Source: an uncultured Lactobacillus sp. (GTDB taxonomy: Bacteria > Bacillota > Bacilli > Lactobacillales > Lactobacillaceae). Taken from it: a stretch of 64,000 nucleotides of DNA. The stretch's first letter is position 1; each line of letters opens with the position of its first letter. The translations under genes and the position numbers were made by a program. The stretch lies in assembly GCA_910587695.1 (NCBI GenBank), contig CAJUNC010000002.1, positions 81,278-145,277 of the forward strand, given 5' to 3'. The notes beneath the pieces were generated by a model. The model did not search any database. It was given only the letters and a program-made list of their open reading frames with translations, and was not told the origin of the DNA. Of this stretch, positions 7,642 to 15,040 are shown piece after piece.

Positions 7642-9087
7642 TTATTTCATTTTCTTTTGAACGTAATTTGATAACCAAGTCAAAAGTGTGATGATGATCA
7701 GGTAGATCAAAGCGATGATCGTCCAAACTTTGAAGCCTTCAAGGTTGCGGGCGATGATGATCTTACCAGTCTGGGTCAATTCTAAGATCCCAATGATCGA
7801 GAGGATCGAGGTGTCCTTTAAAGTAATGATGAATTGGTTGACAAAGGATGGCACCATGATCTTGAGCCCTTGTGGCAAGATAACTTTACGCATTGCAGTA
7901 CTAAATGGAAGCCCTAATGAACGGGCGGCCTCCATTTGACCCTTGTCGACAGCTTCGATCCCACCTTTGACAAAGGCTGCTGTATAAGCACCTTCATTTA
8001 ACATCAAGGTGATCACCCCAGCAACAAAGGCTGGGATCTTGACCCCTGTCAGCGATGGGAGTCCATTATAGATGAATAAAGCCAGTACCAGTAGTGGTAA
8101 ACCACGGAAAATATAGATAATGGTGGTGGAGAAACCTTGAGCAAATTTATTTGGTAAGATCCCGAGCAATCCAATGATCACCCCGAAGACCGTTGCGCAA
8201 ATGATCCCGATGACAGTTAAATATAAGGTTTCGCCCAGACCCTTTAACAAGGCTTGGCGATTTTGTTTTAGTAATCCGAAAAATGTTCGCTCACTATTAC
8301 CATCTTTTTTGGCATCTTTTTGCGCAGCAACGGTTTCAGAGCTCAAATAACGATCAACGATCTTTTTATATTCACCATTTTGTTTGATCTTGGCCAGACC
8401 AGCATTGAACTTTTTGAGTAATTCTTGATTTTGGCCTTTCATGACGGCAAAACCGTAATAACCACCGCGAGCTGGCTTAGTAACGATCTTGAGTGCGGTC
8501 CCAGTCTTGATCGCATACTGCATTACGGGAATATCTTCAAAACATGCGACTGAATTTCCATTGACGACATCATTATACATATTGTCTGAGTCATCAAAAG
8601 TTACGGTGGAAAAACCGTACTTGTCTTTTAAAGACATTGCATATTCGCCCGCAGCCGTCCCAGTCTTGATCGCAACTCTTTTACCCCGAAGTTCTTCTAA
8701 TTTATCGATCTTACTGTTTTTAGCGACTGCCATGACAAAACCCGTCTTATAATATGGCTCTGAAAAATCAAATTTTACTTTACGTTCATCAGTCATTGCC
8801 ATTCCAGCCATGACACCATCTAACTGGCCTGATTGGAGTGATTGGACTGCGGCGTTAAAACCGACTGGCTTGATCTCAACTTTGAAGTTTTCTTCTTTTG
8901 CGATCGCTTTTAATAAGTCGATATCGATCCCAACATATTGATTGTCTTTATTGGCAAATTCAAATGGTGGATAAGTAACGTCAGTCCCGATCTGATAAAT
9001 TTTTTCTGCATGCGCTGTAGTACTTAGACTGATGAAAAATAGACATGAACAGAGTAAACTAACAAGTCCAAATAGCTTTTTAGTCAT
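7642..9087 (-). CDS. Amino-acid ABC transporter, fused substrate-binding protein and permease
   Basis: A 481-residue fusion. Residues 1-27 form a signal peptide (LFGLVSLLCSCLFFISLSTTAHA). Residues 28-250 are a family-3 solute-binding domain (IGTDVTYPPFEFANKDNQYVGIDIDL). Residues 275-480 are a HisM/GlnP-type permease with the EAA loop (EAARSLGLPFSTAMRKVILPQGLKIMVPSF). This architecture matches glutamine/glutamate or arginine importers of lactic acid bacteria, where two copies join one ATPase dimer. No ATPase gene is adjacent on either side, so it must use a GlnQ-type ATPase encoded elsewhere. It is monocistronic, ending at a shared terminator. Confidence 0.92.
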   Translation of the reverse strand: MTKKLFGLVSLLCSCLFFISLSTTAHAEKIYQIGTDVTYPPFEFANKDNQYVGIDIDLLKAIAKEENFKVEIKPVGFNAAVQSLQSGQLDGVMAGMAMTDERKVKFDFSEPYYKTGFVMAVAKNSKIDKLEELRGKRVAIKTGTAAGEYAMSLKDKYGFSTVTFDDSDNMYNDVVNGNSVACFEDIPVMQYAIKTGTALKIVTKPARGGYYGFAVMKGQNQELLKKFNAGLAKIKQNGEYKKIVDRYLSSETVAAQKDAKKDGNSERTFFGLLKQNRQALLKGLGETLYLTVIGIICATVFGVIIGLLGILPNKFAQGFSTTIIYIFRGLPLLVLALFIYNGLPSLTGVKIPAFVAGVITLMLNEGAYTAAFVKGGIEAVDKGQMEAARSLGLPFSTAMRKVILPQGLKIMVPSFVNQFIITLKDTSILSIIGILELTQTGKIIIARNLEGFKVWTIIALIYLIIITLLTWLSNYVQKKMK

Positions 9088-9209
9088 AAAAATACCCCTT
9101 ACAATGATATATATATTAATATACCATAAACAGGGTTTTAAAAATGGATAAAATTTTTAATTAATTATTTTAGTGGTCAGGCGAAAAAAGAAGGCAAAGG
9201 CAAGTGCTG

Positions 9210-9218
9210 TGCTATAAT
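9210..9218 (+). promoter_or_regulatory. Extended -10 promoter
   Basis: TGCTATAAT, an extended -10 with TATAAT at 9213-9218, about 50 bp upstream of the FMN-reductase-like gene. No good -35 is seen. Confidence 0.5.
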
Positions 9219-9266
9219 GAGAGCGGATGTGTCGTAATAAACGATATGATGAAAGAAGGGCGTAAG

Positions 9267-10022
9267 ATGAAGATCATTGGGATCGCAGGCTGTTATAAAC
9301 GTGATGGGATCACGATGCAGATGCTAGAGTCTGTTTTAGAAAATGTTGGACCAGAAAATGAAGTCGAACAACTTTATTTAGCTGATCATGCGATCTATCC
9401 TGGTAGTCCAGCACTAGAGGATATCGTTTTAAGCTTAAAACAAGCAGACGTCTGGATCTTGGCGGCACCAACATATTGGGGAGCTCTTTCTGGTGTAATG
9501 AAAAACTTTCTCGATTGTTTACGTCAGGTAAGTTTGCGTTTTGATAAGAGAGGAGATCCTCATCCGATCGAACCTTTTAGGCATAAGCACTATGTTTTAC
9601 TGACGAACTGCTATGCCAAAACTTGGGAAAATGTCGTTGGTGGCACAACAGATACAGCTTTGCGGACGATGGACAAGGTCATGACGACTTTAGGGTTGAT
9701 CAAAGTTGGTGAAGCTGTTCAGACCAATACATATTTTCTCACAGCTTTACCTATAAAAAAGCGATCTGAGCTAGAAAAATTGGGACAAAAAGCTGGTATT
9801 TCACAACGAAAGGATGATGAGACTGTGAGACGTTATATCGAATTGTTTTTCATTGTAGCAGGCATGGCTTTTCTCACGATGTTACTTCAAGCAGCTGTTT
9901 TACATATTTTAGGGCAAACATTGAATTTTTGGAATAATTATATTTCTTTTGTAATTATCTTCTTTATTTTATTGTCGTTAGCATTACGCTTTTTTACAGT
10001 CGTCAAACATAAGCGCAAATAA
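9267..10022 (+). CDS. Flavodoxin/NADPH-dependent FMN reductase-like protein with membrane tail
   Basis: A 251-residue protein. Residues 1-180 have the flavodoxin-like fold of NAD(P)H-dependent FMN reductases: KIIGIAGCYKRDGITMQMLESVL forms the phosphate loop, and APTYWGALSGVMKNFLDCL the second FMN-contact loop. Residues 195-251 add a segment unusual for the family: two predicted transmembrane helices (IELFFIVAGMAFLTMLLQAAVL and ISFVIIFFILLSLALRFF) and a basic KHKRK end. The protein is therefore probably membrane-anchored with the flavin domain in the cytoplasm. The start at 9267 follows AAGAAGGG. Substrate and partner are unknown; a role in flavin or iron reduction or quinone handling is only inference. 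Confidence 0.75.
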   Translation: MKIIGIAGCYKRDGITMQMLESVLENVGPENEVEQLYLADHAIYPGSPALEDIVLSLKQADVWILAAPTYWGALSGVMKNFLDCLRQVSLRFDKRGDPHPIEPFRHKHYVLLTNCYAKTWENVVGGTTDTALRTMDKVMTTLGLIKVGEAVQTNTYFLTALPIKKRSELEKLGQKAGISQRKDDETVRRYIELFFIVAGMAFLTMLLQAAVLHILGQTLNFWNNYISFVIIFFILLSLALRFFTVVKHKRK

Positions 10023-10031
10023 GTCTCATAG

Positions 10032-10085
10032 AAAACAGGCTAAAGATCACTCTAACGTCTAAGACGCAGATCTTTAGCCTGTTTT
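10032..10085. terminator. Bidirectional terminator
   Basis: AAAACAGGCTAAAGATC pairs with GATCTTTAGCCTGTTTT, a 17-bp stem between the convergent FMN-reductase-like and ROK genes. Confidence 0.9.
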
Positions 10086-10111
10086 GGTATCACGATCTTA
10101 GCCAACGATCG

Positions 10112-11296
10112 TCAGAATTTGTTTAATAAAGTTTTGTTGAGAGCTAGAGCAGTTGCTCCGATCGAACCAGTGTAGATGTCAAAATCTTTAACAATAAATT
10201 TAGTTGTACTTGTCATAGATGAAAGCGATGATTCATAGCTCAATAACGATAAAAGCTGTTCTTTGATCATCGGTTCATTGAATAGCTCTCCGCGAATAAA
10301 GACTTTGCTTGAGTCAAGGATCATCGTCATATTCAACAGTGCTAGAGCAATGTAATTGATCGCAATATCTAATAGATGAACAACACCAGTATCTCCTAAG
10401 CGATATGCTTTTAGTAAAGTTTGTAAAGTAATATCTTTAGGTTCAGTTGCAAGTTGGCGTAAAAAAGTCTCGGTGGAACTTTCAAAGAGTAGCGCTGCTT
10501 TTTTTAAGAGCCAAGTCTCACTGGCATAAGTCTGAAGACAGCCACGTTTGCCACATTCACAAAGATTTCCTTGCAAAGAAACGCTCGTATGCCCGATCTC
10601 ACCAACTAAGAAATTTTGTTTGCAAAAGATCTCACCACAGTGAACATATGAACAATAGATCCCACGTGAGAGGTTAAAGAAGAGAAAATTATCTTCTTTG
10701 TCAGGTGAGTAGAGCTTTTCTGAAAGTGCCATACAATTGACATTATTTGAGAAAAACACGGGCAAGTCGAAAGCATCGCTGATCAGATCTAGTGAAAAAT
10801 TTTGCCACAAAGGGTTATTGGTAAGGATCTGGTCAGCTTTTATATAATTAAAGTGTCCGGGTAAAGCGACACCGATCGCTTGAACTGTAACTGGACTTGC
10901 AAGTAAAAACTCTTGGAGTTTATCGATAAAACATTCACTAGTCAGATGGATCGCATTATTTTCTACGGGATAGGCTACTTGAGAGATGATCTTACCTAAA
11001 TTATCCGTCAAACTAAAGGTGTAATAGCGTTCAGAGATCTCGGCACCGATAAAATAACTGTGGTCATGACAGACTGAAAGCAGGATCTTTTTTCGACCTG
11101 CTTTATTTTTTTTGTCAAAAGTTTCACCGGCTTCATATAGTAGCCCGTCTTCGACCATTTGACTGGTAAGAGAGCTGACCGTTGCGGGGGTGATCTTTGT
11201 TTTATTGGCGATATCGATCCTAGAGATCGCACCATTGGTATAAACTTCATCCAAGATCTTAGCGCAAAGTTCGCGTTGCTTTTTTGTGAATGCCAT
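10112..11296 (-). CDS. ROK-family transcriptional regulator (NagC/XylR type)
   Basis: A 394-residue protein. An N-terminal winged helix (residues 8-65, NGAISRIDIANKTKITPATVSSLTSQMVEDGLL) binds DNA, and a ROK sugar-kinase-like domain binds the effector. The zinc motif is present in GEIGHTSVSLQGNLCECGKRGCLQ (His plus the CECGKRGC cysteines). ROK regulators typically repress sugar operons until a sugar or sugar phosphate binds. This one is divergent from a PTS operon starting at 11594 and is its obvious target. The start ATG follows GAAAGGAC. The inducer is unknown. Confidence 0.9.
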   Translation of the reverse strand: MAFTKKQRELCAKILDEVYTNGAISRIDIANKTKITPATVSSLTSQMVEDGLLYEAGETFDKKNKAGRKKILLSVCHDHSYFIGAEISERYYTFSLTDNLGKIISQVAYPVENNAIHLTSECFIDKLQEFLLASPVTVQAIGVALPGHFNYIKADQILTNNPLWQNFSLDLISDAFDLPVFFSNNVNCMALSEKLYSPDKEDNFLFFNLSRGIYCSYVHCGEIFCKQNFLVGEIGHTSVSLQGNLCECGKRGCLQTYASETWLLKKAALLFESSTETFLRQLATEPKDITLQTLLKAYRLGDTGVVHLLDIAINYIALALLNMTMILDSSKVFIRGELFNEPMIKEQLLSLLSYESSLSSMTSTTKFIVKDFDIYTGSIGATALALNKTLLNKF

Positions 11297-11447
11297 ATAT
11301 TTTGAAGTCCTTTCGTCAAATTACCACTAAAAAATAATTTATTTTAAATAGTGAATATTAAATGTTATTGCTGATATTCCTTAATTATACTACGTTTTCT
11401 TGGTTTAGAAATAACTTTTTGATTCGTTCATTTTTATAACTAAATTG

Positions 11448-11477
11448 TTGACAAAAATCAAAAAAGTGTATTACAAT
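11448..11477 (+). promoter_or_regulatory. Promoter of the PTS operon
   Basis: TTGACA at 11448-11453 and TACAAT at 11472-11477 with an 18-bp spacer. The transcript would carry a leader of about 110 nt. The roughly 300-bp region between the ROK gene and the operon is very AT-rich and should hold the ROK operator, but no single clear palindrome stands out. Confidence 0.65.
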
Positions 11478-11593
11478 TCATTTGTTGATAAATTATAATT
11501 AAACGAAGCTATATTAGGGGGTAATTATTTGTTTTTATAATTTATTAATTGAGTTAAGTAGATCATGTAAAAAATATAGGAGTTGAGTAAGAA

Positions 11594-12880
11594 ATGAGTA
11601 ATAAGGGTCAAAGTATTCAAGATAAATTGATGCCATTTGCGATGAAATTAGGCAACAATAAATTTTTAGTCGCGATCAGAGATGGGATCATCTTATCAAT
11701 GCCATTGATCATCATTGGATCATTTTTTATGATCTTGGCAACTGGCTTTTCGATCCCCCCATTTGAAAAGTGGTTGACTGATGCTGGTATTGGTGCTTAC
11801 CTCTATAAGGGGTCAGATAGTAGTTTTGGTTTGATCGGTCTTGTATCTAGTTTTGGCATCGCTTACAGTTTGGCGAAGCAATATAAGACTGACGGTGTTT
11901 CAGCGGGGATCGTCTCATTATCGTGTTTTATCGTGGTGACCCCATTTTTGACTTCAAATGATGGTAGCTCGATCTTGACATCATATATGACAGCACAAGG
12001 ACTATTTGTAGCGATCATTTTGGGGTTGATCAACGGATATGTTTACCAATGGTTCATCAATAATGATATTGAGATCAAACTTCCTGATAGTGTTCCCCCA
12101 GCTGTATCTAAAAGCTTTAGTGCGATCATTCCTGGGGCAGTATTGGTGTCATTTTGGTTACTAGTATATAGCTTATTGGATCATTTTAAGTTGCCAGACA
12201 TGCATTTATTAGCTAAAACAGTCTTAGGTGTGCCTTTGGGAATGTTAGGCAATAATATTTTTGGTGTTGTGATCTTAGTTTTATGTAACAGTCTTTTCTG
12301 GTTCGTTGGGCTTCATGGTGGCAATATCGTCAATAAGATCATGGAACCGATCTGGATCTCAAATCTAAATGATAATGTGCAGGCACATAAAATGGGTGAG
12401 CCTTTGCAACATATTTTTACGACTCCATTTATCAATAATTTCATTTATATTGGTGGTGCTGGGGCTACGATCGGACTTGTGATCGCTTTAGCTTGGATCG
12501 CACGGCGGAAAAAAGCTAGTCAACGTGCAAAAGCTCTATCACCGATCACGTTGATCCCAGGTTTTTTCAATATCAATGAACCGACGATGTTTGGGGTACC
12601 AGTTGTTTTGAATGTCTTATTGATCGTACCGTTTATCTTGGCACCATTGATGAATTTGTTGTTATCATATGCGGCAGTCAAAGTTGGGATCTTACCATTG
12701 ATCTATGCTGAACCAGGTTGGACGACACCACCGATCATCAGTGGCTTTTTATGTACTGGTAGTATTATGGGCTCGATCGTTCAAATCATTTTGATCGTTT
12801 TAGATGTGTTATTGTATCTACCATTTATCTTGAATTTAGAAAAAACATTTAAACAAGAAGAAGCTAAAAGTGAGGAATAA
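11594..12880 (+). CDS. PTS sugar transporter subunit IIC (cellobiose/lactose class)
   Basis: A 428-residue polytopic membrane protein of the EIIC-Lac/Cel family. It opens with KLGNNKFLVAIRDGIILSMPLIIIGSFFMIL, typical of CelB/LicC-type IIC proteins. The substrate-site signature GFFNINEPTMFGVPVVLNVLLIVPFI is at about residues 320-345. It moves and helps phosphorylate a beta-glucoside or related disaccharide with the IIB and IIA subunits encoded downstream. AGGAGTTGAG precedes the ATG. It is the first gene of a four-gene operon (IIC, TIM-barrel protein, IIB, IIA). No phospho-beta-glycosidase is in the operon, so the transported sugar is open. Confidence 0.92.
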   Translation: MSNKGQSIQDKLMPFAMKLGNNKFLVAIRDGIILSMPLIIIGSFFMILATGFSIPPFEKWLTDAGIGAYLYKGSDSSFGLIGLVSSFGIAYSLAKQYKTDGVSAGIVSLSCFIVVTPFLTSNDGSSILTSYMTAQGLFVAIILGLINGYVYQWFINNDIEIKLPDSVPPAVSKSFSAIIPGAVLVSFWLLVYSLLDHFKLPDMHLLAKTVLGVPLGMLGNNIFGVVILVLCNSLFWFVGLHGGNIVNKIMEPIWISNLNDNVQAHKMGEPLQHIFTTPFINNFIYIGGAGATIGLVIALAWIARRKKASQRAKALSPITLIPGFFNINEPTMFGVPVVLNVLLIVPFILAPLMNLLLSYAAVKVGILPLIYAEPGWTTPPIISGFLCTGSIMGSIVQIILIVLDVLLYLPFILNLEKTFKQEEAKSEE

Positions 12881-12882
12881 TA

Positions 12883-13782
12883 ATGGTCAAACGTTTGATA
12901 AGTGCAGATACATCTGAAGTTTTACAGATGAGTGCACAAGAATTAAAGCAAAGTATCAAAGCTAGCGAAGGTCGTGTCGTCTTATCAGAAAATTTTGCTC
13001 CACGGGAATGTTTTGTTGAAGATATCACCAATGCAGAAGTTGCGAGTGCTTTTGGAGCGGATCTGTTATTGCTAAATGGAGTCGATGTGTTAGAGCCTAA
13101 GATCTCTGGTTTGACAGTCTCATCTTCTGAGATGATCACCAAATTACATGAATTAACAGGTCGTCCACTTGGTGTCAATCTAGAACCAGTTGATCAAAAT
13201 GCACAGATGGCAGAAGATCGTTTGGATATCTCAGCTGGACGAAAAGCAACTTCTGATACTTTTAGACGCATTGAAGCTTTGGGTTTTGATTTTGTCTGCT
13301 TGACGGGAAACCCTGGGACTGGTGTGACAAATGCTCAGATCATAGATGCGATCGTGCAAGCTAAACAGGCTTTTTCTGGTCTGATAATTGCTGGGAAGAT
13401 GCATGGAGCTGGAGTTGACGAACCAGTCGTTGATCTAGAAGTTACAGCCGAGTTGATCAAAGCTGGAGCAGATATCATCTTGGTCCCAGCAGTTGGAACA
13501 GTTCCTGGATTTACACAAGAGCAATTATGCCAAGTTGTTTCTCTAGTTCATCAAAAAGGTGGCCTAGTCTTATCAGCGATCGGGACGAGTCAGGAGAGTT
13601 CTGATACTGAAACGATCAAAGAGATCGCTTTACTAAATAAAATCTGTGGTGTAGATATTCAACACATCGGGGATGCAGGGTACGGTGGTGTTGCCCCCGT
13701 CGAAAATATTTATGAATTAAGTAAAGTGATCCGCGGTGTTAGACATACAGTTTCGGCGATCGCACGTTCGATCAATCGTTAG
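12883..13782 (+). CDS. TIM-barrel protein of PTS operons (DUF7916/PEP phosphonomutase-like)
   Basis: A 299-residue protein of uncertain function, encoded 2 bp after the IIC gene. The sequence reads as a TIM barrel, with strand-loop motifs ending in small or charged residues: ADLLLLNGVD, GVNLEPVD, VCLTGNPGTGV, LIIAGKMHGAG, ADIILVPAVGT, GVDIQHIGDAGYGG. Similar proteins sit beside cellobiose-type PTS genes in Firmicutes and have been labelled PEP phosphonomutase-like, HAD-like or DUF7916; I cannot confirm which. The GGVAP end pattern resembles a phosphate-binding loop, so a phosphosugar substrate is plausible. No HAD motif is visible, so a hydrolase label would be wrong. Confidence 0.6.
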   Translation: MVKRLISADTSEVLQMSAQELKQSIKASEGRVVLSENFAPRECFVEDITNAEVASAFGADLLLLNGVDVLEPKISGLTVSSSEMITKLHELTGRPLGVNLEPVDQNAQMAEDRLDISAGRKATSDTFRRIEALGFDFVCLTGNPGTGVTNAQIIDAIVQAKQAFSGLIIAGKMHGAGVDEPVVDLEVTAELIKAGADIILVPAVGTVPGFTQEQLCQVVSLVHQKGGLVLSAIGTSQESSDTETIKEIALLNKICGVDIQHIGDAGYGGVAPVENIYELSKVIRGVRHTVSAIARSINR

Positions 13783-13794
13783 GGGGAAAATAAA

Positions 13795-14112
13795 ATGGAA
13801 AAAACAACGATCATGTTAGCTTGTGCAGCTGGGATGAGTACGAGTCTACTCGTGACAAAAATGCAAGCAGCAGCAAAAGAACAAGGGATCGATGCAACGA
13901 TCTTTGCGGTCCCAGTTTCAGAGGCTAAGAAGCAAACAGAAGATCAAAAAGTCGATGTGATCTTATTAGGACCACAAGTTCGCTTTATGTTAGATGAATT
14001 TAAAACAACTTTTGGTGAAAAGCAGATCCCAGTTGAAGTGATCCCAATGGGAGATTACGGTATGATGAATGGGAAAAATGTCTTAAATTTAGCGCAAGGA
14101 TTGCTTAAATAG
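13795..14112 (+). CDS. PTS subunit IIB (lactose/cellobiose class)
   Basis: A 105-residue cytoplasmic phosphocarrier. The phosphorylated cysteine is Cys10 in MLACAAGMSTSLLVTKM, the P-loop-like motif of IIB-Cel. It accepts phosphate from the IIA subunit encoded 11 bp downstream and passes it to sugar bound to IIC. Length and motif are normal. A GGGGGAAAA ribosome binding site precedes the ATG. Confidence 0.95.
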   Translation: MEKTTIMLACAAGMSTSLLVTKMQAAAKEQGIDATIFAVPVSEAKKQTEDQKVDVILLGPQVRFMLDEFKTTFGEKQIPVEVIPMGDYGMMNGKNVLNLAQGLLK

Positions 14113-14122
14113 GGGAGAAAAT

Positions 14123-14440
14123 ATGGACGAAAAAACATTACAAGCTGTTATGGGTCTGATCATGTATGGTGGCGATGCTAAAAGTTGCGCAATGGAAGCT
14201 TTGAAGTTCGCTAAAGAAGGCGATTTTACTAAAGCTCATGAAAATTTAAAGCAAGCAAAGCAAGATCTAGCTAGTGCCCATAATGCACAAACGGAGATGT
14301 TAGCTAATGAAGCTAAAGGCAAAACAGCTCAGATGACATTGCTTACAGTTCATAGCCAAGACCATTTGATGACGGGGATCACTTTTGTTGATGTTGCTGA
14401 AGAATTGGTCGAATTGTACGAATATTTAGCTAAAAGATAA
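14123..14440 (+). CDS. PTS subunit IIA (lactose/cellobiose class)
   Basis: A 105-residue all-helical trimeric IIA. The active histidine is in TLLTVHSQDHLMTG near residue 78, matching the VHAQDHLM motif of LacF/CelC-type proteins. An acidic N-terminus (MDEKTLQAVMGLIMYGGDAKSCAMEAL) is also typical. It receives phosphate from HPr and hands it to IIB. It is the last gene of the operon, followed by an imperfect terminator. Confidence 0.95.
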   Translation: MDEKTLQAVMGLIMYGGDAKSCAMEALKFAKEGDFTKAHENLKQAKQDLASAHNAQTEMLANEAKGKTAQMTLLTVHSQDHLMTGITFVDVAEELVELYEYLAKR

Positions 14441-14448
14441 CATACTAT

Positions 14449-14495
14449 AAAGAGGCAGCGCTTGGTTCGAAAGTATCCAGCACAGCTTCTTTTTG
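14449..14495 (+). terminator. Imperfect terminator after the PTS operon
   Basis: AAAGAGGC...GCTTGG pairs imperfectly with CCAGC..AGCTTCTTTTT. Some read-through into the surface-protein gene is possible. Confidence 0.5.
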
Positions 14496-14506
14496 ATACG
14501 AAATAA

Positions 14507-14520
14507 AGAAAACGTTTTAA
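14507..14520 (+). promoter_or_regulatory. Weak cre-like site before the surface glycosidase
   Basis: AGAAAACGTTTTAA is a palindrome that fits the core of the CcpA cre consensus (AAACGTTT) but lacks its outer T and C bases. It sits just upstream of the ribosome binding site, which would suit catabolite repression. Confidence 0.3.
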
Positions 14521-14534
14521 AAAGGAGAACTCAG

Positions 14535-14954
14535 ATGGTTTCTAAGAAAAATAGACAACTGCAATTACAGCGACAAGCCATTAAGAAAAATCGGTACACG
14601 ATCAAACGGTTAAGTATAGGAGTAGCTTCAGTCTTAGTCGGAGTAGGGCTAAGTTTTGGGGGAAATACGTTAGTAAAGGCTGATATGGCAGATACTAATA
14701 TTGAGCAAACAGATAACAATGATCCTTTAGCACAGCAAAAGGAAGATAAAACGAGCACTCAAGGTATCTCAAACGATGTTATCCAAGATCCAGCATCTGA
14801 AAAGACAGCTGCAAGTTCTTTAGCAAATACAGCAGGAACCGATAAAGAGACGAGTGAAGAAAAAATTTCACAAGTACCCCAAACCCAAAATGTAGCTGAT
14901 AAAGAGGCAACAACCACCGCAGCTACTGTGGAAAGTTCACACAAGATGCTTTAA
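14535..14954 (+). CDS. N-terminal fragment of the giant surface glycosidase (YSIRK-like signal peptide), frameshifted
   Basis: A 139-residue fragment that starts at an ATG after AAAGGAG. It carries a YSIRK-like export signal (NRYTIKRLSIGVASVLVGVGLSFGG, cleavage near LVKA), which in Gram-positive bacteria directs secretion to the division septum. A disordered Thr/Glu/Gln-rich region follows and stops at 14952 after ESSHKML. The adjoining -1 frame reads smoothly on as QDALNKVDNGSFDGEY and continues for over 2,100 residues to a sortase signal. The signal peptide and the enzyme are therefore one gene split by a frameshift between 14903 and 14951. As read, this fragment would be a short secreted peptide with no function. 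Confidence 0.8.
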   Translation: MVSKKNRQLQLQRQAIKKNRYTIKRLSIGVASVLVGVGLSFGGNTLVKADMADTNIEQTDNNDPLAQQKEDKTSTQGISNDVIQDPASEKTAASSLANTAGTDKETSEEKISQVPQTQNVADKEATTTAATVESSHKML

Positions 14955-15040
14955 ATAAAGTAGATAATGGGAGCTTTGATGGCGAATATACGGCTAATAA
15001 AGATAGTTGGGAATATTCGGCTGATGGTAATGCGAAAGTA

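Noticed and set aside
12883..13782. HAD-family hydrolase label for the PTS-operon protein
   Set aside because: The DxDxT/V motif of HAD enzymes is absent and the strand pattern is that of a TIM barrel.
14930..14951. Programmed -1 ribosomal frameshift joining the signal peptide to the sialidase
   Set aside because: No X-XXY-YYZ slippery heptamer and no strong downstream pseudoknot is visible, so an indel is more likely.
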